NCBI GenBank assembly: GCA_015709215.1
Contig: JACCQN010000030.1
Span: forward strand, 1-42,774
From: Bacteroidales bacterium
GTDB lineage: Bacteria > Bacteroidota > Bacteroidia > Bacteroidales > F082
Reading direction: 5' to 3'
Length of the DNA stretch: 42,774 bases
Part shown: positions 38,984-42,774 of the stretch, piece after piece
How positions within the stretch are numbered: the stretch's first letter is position 1
Layout: every line of letters begins with the position of its first letter
Translations under genes and position numbers: made by a program
Notes under the pieces: generated by a model
Database searches by the model: none
What the model was told of the DNA's origin: nothing
What the model saw: only the letters and a program-made list of their open reading frames with translations

Positions 38984-40324
38984 TTAATGAAATAGCTTTT
39001 CGATTTTATGAATGGCATGTGGAAGTGCAAACACCACAACTTTGTCGTTTTCTTCAATTTGGAAATCCCCCATGGCGATAAAGCTTTCGTCGCCTCTTAC
39101 TATTCCGCCAATGATAGCACCATCGGGTATGTTGAGTTTGCAGATGGGTTTGCGTGTTACGGCAGAACCTGGCCGGGCAATCAGTTCCATTGCATCGGCA
39201 TCAATGCCGCTCAGGCATTTGAGTGAGGTTACTTCGGCGCCCATGGTGTAGCGTACCATATAGCTGGCAGCAATCAGTTTTTTGTTGATAATGGTATCAA
39301 CCCCAATGTTTTGAGAGATGTCGATATAATCGATATTTTCGACCAGGGCGATGGTTTTCTTAATGCCATAAGCGCGTGCCTGCAAACAGGTCAGGATGTT
39401 TGTTTCGGTATTATCGGTTACGGCAATAAAGGCATCAATGCTGCGAACGTCTTCATCTTCAAGCAGTTGAAGATTTCGGGCATCGCCATTTACAACAAGG
39501 GTATCTTCAAGATAATCTGTTAAAAAAATACAACGATCTTTATCTTTTTCGATCAATTTGATGTTCATGTCCTTTTCGAGCCGTTTGGCAGTCATCCGGC
39601 CTACACGTCCACCGCCAACAATCATTACATTGTGAATGTTGTGGTGTATTTTTCCGCCCATTCGGATCAGATTGTCGATGGCCTCGGGTTTGGTAATTAC
39701 ATACGACAGATCATTTTCTTCAAAGACGTCTTCGCCATGAGGTATAAAAGTTTCACGGTTTCGGTGCACGGCAATGGCGCGAAAATCAAGGTGCTTGTAC
39801 TCCTCGGCGATTTCATTTAGTGTTTTATGCAAAACAGGTGCACCGTTTTCGAGTTTGATCATAAAAAGCTGCAGCTTGCCATCTGAAAAATCAAATACTT
39901 CAGTAGCAGCTGTTTGCTTAAGTAAGGAGATGATTTCCTGGGCAGCAATATCCTCGGGCGAAACCAGTCCGTCAATGCCTAGTTCCTGATAAATTTTCCA
40001 GTTTTCGGCGCTCAGGTTTTCCATGGTGTTTACACGAGCGATCACTTTTTGAGCACCCAGCTTCTTGGCTAAGATAGAAGTCATCAGGTTGATATGTTCA
40101 TCATGAACAACGGAAATTACCAAATCGGCCTTGCGTACATTGGCACGCTGCAAAACGCTGATTGAAGTTGAGTCGCCCGTAATGGTCATCAGGTCGGTAT
40201 GCGACTCAATCATTTTAAGTAAATCTTCATGCGGGTCAACAATGGTGATGTTGTGGTTACTATTTACAAGGGCCTCTGCCAAATACAAACCTACCTCGCC
40301 ATCACCGGCTATCACAATATTCAT
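38984..40324 (-). CDS. trkA: Trk potassium transporter subunit TrkA
   Basis: The 446-residue TrkA has two RCK (TrkA-N/TrkA-C) halves. The first nucleotide loop is GDGEVG (residues 7-12) and the second is GGGRVG near 236, each followed by a Rossmann fold that binds NAD(H)/ATP. The TrkA-C segments end in NDLSYVITK and NDKVVVFALP. It gates the TrkH K+ channel subunit at the membrane. TrkH is not in the window, although it often lies beside trkA, so it may be elsewhere. The length is normal and no residues look damaged. Confidence 0.95.
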   Translation of the reverse strand: MNIVIAGDGEVGLYLAEALVNSNHNITIVDPHEDLLKMIESHTDLMTITGDSTSISVLQRANVRKADLVISVVHDEHINLMTSILAKKLGAQKVIARVNTMENLSAENWKIYQELGIDGLVSPEDIAAQEIISLLKQTAATEVFDFSDGKLQLFMIKLENGAPVLHKTLNEIAEEYKHLDFRAIAVHRNRETFIPHGEDVFEENDLSYVITKPEAIDNLIRMGGKIHHNIHNVMIVGGGRVGRMTAKRLEKDMNIKLIEKDKDRCIFLTDYLEDTLVVNGDARNLQLLEDEDVRSIDAFIAVTDNTETNILTCLQARAYGIKKTIALVENIDYIDISQNIGVDTIINKKLIAASYMVRYTMGAEVTSLKCLSGIDADAMELIARPGSAVTRKPICKLNIPDGAIIGGIVRGDESFIAMGDFQIEENDKVVVFALPHAIHKIEKLFH

Positions 40325-40441
40325 TTCAAACTTTTTTGGGCGGTAAAATTATCACTTTATAGCTTTCAATTTCAAATAATTACTTTGGGTGCTTTGCCAA
40401 AATAATAATACATCAGGTTTTTAAGCCAATAAGCTCAGTTG

Positions 40442-41236
40442 TTATTTCCTGATATCAAAGGTATCCCAGTCGAGTCCGACATTAAATTTTGCTCTGAATC
40501 GGATCAATTCTTCCATTTTAAGGGTTGTTATCACGACAGATTCTTTTTCTGCAATCGCTTGCGCAAGAATTTGTCCTTTAAAATCGAGCAGTCTCGAATC
40601 ACCCTGATAAGCGATACCTTGCGGATCGCTGCCAATGCGGTTTACGCCCAGCACATAAGCCAGGTTTTCTATTGCACGTGCCGTGAGCAATTGTTGCCAG
40701 GGCATAGCTCTAACGGCCGGCCAGTTGGCTACATAAAGCATCAGGTCATAGGCAAAAGAGCCATCTTTCAGGGTATTTTTGCTCCAAACGGGAAAGCGTA
40801 AATCATAGCAAACCAATGGTTTAATCTTCCATCCTTTAAGTTCAACAAAAAGTTGTTCATTTCCTGGTATGATGTGTTTATGTTCGCCTCCCAATCTAAA
40901 GACATGGCGTTTGGCGTAGGTCACGTAATTTCCATCGGGTTGCATCCAAATAAGCGTATTCTGAAATCCTGCTGCAGTTTCAAGCAAAACACTGCCGGTT
41001 ATCACAGCGTTTTTATTTGCTGCTGTTTGCTGCATCCATTGCATCGTTTGGCCTGCTATAGGTTCGGCCCAGAGTTTTGGGTCAACCGGAAAGCCTGTTG
41101 TAAAGGTTTCGGGAAGCACAATCAAATCCGTTTGTTTATCGATTTGATTGATTAACATTTCAAAATGGGTGCGGTTGGCTGCTGGGTTTTCCCAATGCAG
41201 ATCAGCCTGAATGAAAGCTAATGTTAAATCTTGCAT
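40442..41236 (-). CDS. Omega-amidase, YafV-like nitrilase family
   Basis: This 264-residue enzyme belongs to the carbon-nitrogen hydrolase (nitrilase) superfamily. The Glu43-Lys109-Cys143 triad is visible in LPETF, YAKRHVF and LVCYDLRFPVW, together with the ANWP segment typical of the YafV/Nit2 branch that hydrolyses alpha-ketoglutaramate and alpha-ketosuccinamate. It overlaps the aminotransferase gene by 13 bases, so the two are translated together. In a known salvage scheme a glutamine transaminase makes the ketoamide and the omega-amidase removes it, driving the reaction. Confidence 0.9.
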   Translation of the reverse strand: MQDLTLAFIQADLHWENPAANRTHFEMLINQIDKQTDLIVLPETFTTGFPVDPKLWAEPIAGQTMQWMQQTAANKNAVITGSVLLETAAGFQNTLIWMQPDGNYVTYAKRHVFRLGGEHKHIIPGNEQLFVELKGWKIKPLVCYDLRFPVWSKNTLKDGSFAYDLMLYVANWPAVRAMPWQQLLTARAIENLAYVLGVNRIGSDPQGIAYQGDSRLLDFKGQILAQAIAEKESVVITTLKMEELIRFRAKFNVGLDWDTFDIRK

Positions 41237-42381
41237 AATATTTCAGTAGCTTTTTGAATGGTTTCGTTGGTTTTGGCAAAACAAAACCGAAGCTGGTGAT
41301 TATTTTGATACTGATTGTAAAAAGGCGACAAAGGAACCGAAGCGATACCATATTCCTTAATCAGTTTTTCGGCAAATTCCATTTCGGGCAAATCACTGAT
41401 AGCGCTGTAATCTAGCACCTGAAAATAAGTTCCTTTGGCCGGGATGATTTTAAAGCGGGATTGGCTCAGCTGTTGCACAAAAAGATCTCTTTTTTGCTGA
41501 TAAAAATTACCGAGCTGCTGATAGTGTGCCGGATTGTTGAGGTATTCGGCAATGGCATGTTGGATGGGGGTATTTACAGCAAAAACAATAAACTGATGCA
41601 GTTTTCTGAATGCTGCTGTCAGATTAGCCGGAGCAAGCACATAACCCATTTTCCAGCCGGTAGCATGAAATGTTTTGCCAAATGAAGCTACTACAAGACT
41701 ACGGGATGCCAGTTCGGGATAAAGGCAAATGCTTTCGTGTCGGTTATTATCGAATACAAGGTGTTCGTAAACCTCATCGCTCAGCACCAGCATATCCGAC
41801 TGTTGGGTAAGGTCTTCCAGTGCTTTTAAGTCTGTTTTGCTAAGCAAACTACCTGTTGGGTTGTGCGGACTGTTGATTACGATCATGCGGGTTCGGTTGC
41901 TCACCATACGCTTTACTTCGTCCCAGTCGATATGATAATCGGGTAGTTTGAGTTGTGCGTATTTTACAATGCCACCACAAGCCTTTACGGCAGGGGCATA
42001 ACTATCGTAGGCCGGCTCAAAAATAATTACTTCATCACCATCGCCAACAAAGGCAGCAATGGCCGTAAACAAAGCTTGTGTGGCGCCTGCCGTTATCGTG
42101 ATTTCTTCATCGGGCGAATAGCTAAGTTGATAAGTGTTGTAAATTTTTTCTGCAATGGCTTCACGTAGTTTTGGCAAACCCGGCATGGGAGCATATTGAT
42201 TGTGGCCGTTGCGCATGGCCTTGTGCACCAAATCGATTAGTTCGGGTGCAACAGGAAAATCAGGAAAGCCTTGCGAAAGGTTCACAGCACCATGCTCCTG
42301 AGCCATTTTCGACATCACTGCAAAAATGGAAGTGCCGATTTGTGGCAGCCTGGATGGGATGTTTCCTTCGAAAGTTAACAT
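41224..42381 (-). CDS. Methionine/glutamine-type PLP aminotransferase (YbdL-like)
   Basis: The 385-residue class I aminotransferase closely resembles E. coli YbdL and glutamine transaminase K. The Schiff-base lysine is Lys236 in SFGKTFHATGWKMGY, with the NSPHNPTG loop at 170-177, Asp202 in LSDEVYEH and the C-terminal arginine in LRFCFAK. These enzymes transaminate methionine and other hydrophobic or aromatic amino acids, often with glutamine as partner. Overlap with the omega-amidase gene supports a role in methionine salvage through KMTB. A promoter element lies 23 bases upstream. Confidence 0.92.
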   Translation of the reverse strand: MLTFEGNIPSRLPQIGTSIFAVMSKMAQEHGAVNLSQGFPDFPVAPELIDLVHKAMRNGHNQYAPMPGLPKLREAIAEKIYNTYQLSYSPDEEITITAGATQALFTAIAAFVGDGDEVIIFEPAYDSYAPAVKACGGIVKYAQLKLPDYHIDWDEVKRMVSNRTRMIVINSPHNPTGSLLSKTDLKALEDLTQQSDMLVLSDEVYEHLVFDNNRHESICLYPELASRSLVVASFGKTFHATGWKMGYVLAPANLTAAFRKLHQFIVFAVNTPIQHAIAEYLNNPAHYQQLGNFYQQKRDLFVQQLSQSRFKIIPAKGTYFQVLDYSAISDLPEMEFAEKLIKEYGIASVPLSPFYNQYQNNHQLRFCFAKTNETIQKATEILCKI

Positions 42382-42774
42382 AAATATGTTTTTTTGTTAT
42401 CGGCAAAGTTAAAGGATTTATTCCTAAAGGTAGCCCAAAGGCTTATTCTCCCACCATCCAATGCTGGAATTGATGGTAGCAAAATTGATATCTACTTCAG
42501 CAGATTATGAAAAACAGCTAAATAATATTTCACAACCATACTATGCGGTATTTTTTCGACTCGTTAAAGGCAGGCTTTTTTAATAAAACCTGGCCAGCTT
42601 CATTGTATTATTGGTTTGCTATTTCCTCAATCAGAAAAGCCTCAAATGCTATATTTATGCTTTTGCCACAGGCAAATACCCCGGCTTATAACACCAAATC
42701 TTATCAGGAATCTTTTTAAATTAAGCACTTCGCGAAATAAATTTCATTTTTACCTTGCATTTTTTTTGAAACAC
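42382..42774. other. Intergenic end of the window
   Basis: These 393 AT-rich bases contain the aminotransferase promoter element and otherwise no recognisable gene, repeat or RNA. The window ends before the next gene. Confidence 0.5.
42404..42411 (-). promoter_or_regulatory. Predicted -7 promoter element of the aminotransferase operon
   Basis: The minus strand reads TAACTTTG, a perfect TAnnTTTG match, 22 bases before the ATG at 42381. Confidence 0.5.

Overview
The window looks like a chromosomal segment of a member of the phylum Bacteroidota (Bacteroidales or Marinilabiliales-like). The signs are a type IX secretion C-terminal domain, a CzcA-type RND pump fused to its own TolC-like partner, DUF6660 and GDCCVxC small proteins, many promoters with the Bacteroidota -7 element TAnnTTTG, and few Shine-Dalgarno sequences. 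No rRNA, tRNA, CRISPR array or complete insertion sequence was seen.

Layout. 1-7100 (mostly minus): a truncated AbiEii-type toxin gene and its small partner, then a compact minus-strand run of a T9SS-secreted Asp-box protein, GT2, GT87-like enzyme, lipid kinase and RidA, and a small secreted protein with an exact 32-residue repeat. 7400-12900 (minus): a large metallopeptidase-like/beta-propeller/beta-barrel protein, an antitoxin with a decayed ParE toxin, and etfB-etfA. 13000-20120 (plus): a CtpA-type S41 protease overlapping a histidine kinase, a NarL-type response regulator, and a carotenoid operon (DUF2237, crtI, cruF-like, crtYcd). 20220-23500 (minus): a Tricorn-like protease.

23700-36430 is a metal-efflux island, almost entirely on the minus strand. 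It holds three CDF transporters, two Fur-family regulator genes, DUF302, DUF1232, an AraC regulator, a decayed TauE/SafE gene, two damaged GDCCVxC genes, DUF6660, a CzcA-TolC fusion, its lipoprotein adaptor and a P-II-like protein. The two halves share one design: a fur gene, then within 3-4 bases of its stop an almost identical promoter with a palindromic operator, then an efflux operon. At its left edge the island runs into the N-terminal remnant of a lipocalin (blc) gene, so one insertion or deletion boundary can be placed to about 20 bases. The CzcA TM4 motif and the CDF/Fur content suggest divalent metals (Zn, Cd, Co) rather than Cu/Ag.

36990-38510 (plus) is a tandem array of four short single-stranded DNA-binding proteins without the usual acidic tail; copies 2-4 have the same 35-base sequence around the start codon. 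38984-42381 (minus) holds trkA and a methionine-type aminotransferase overlapping an omega-amidase, a transaminase/omega-amidase repair pair. The last 390 bases show only a promoter element.
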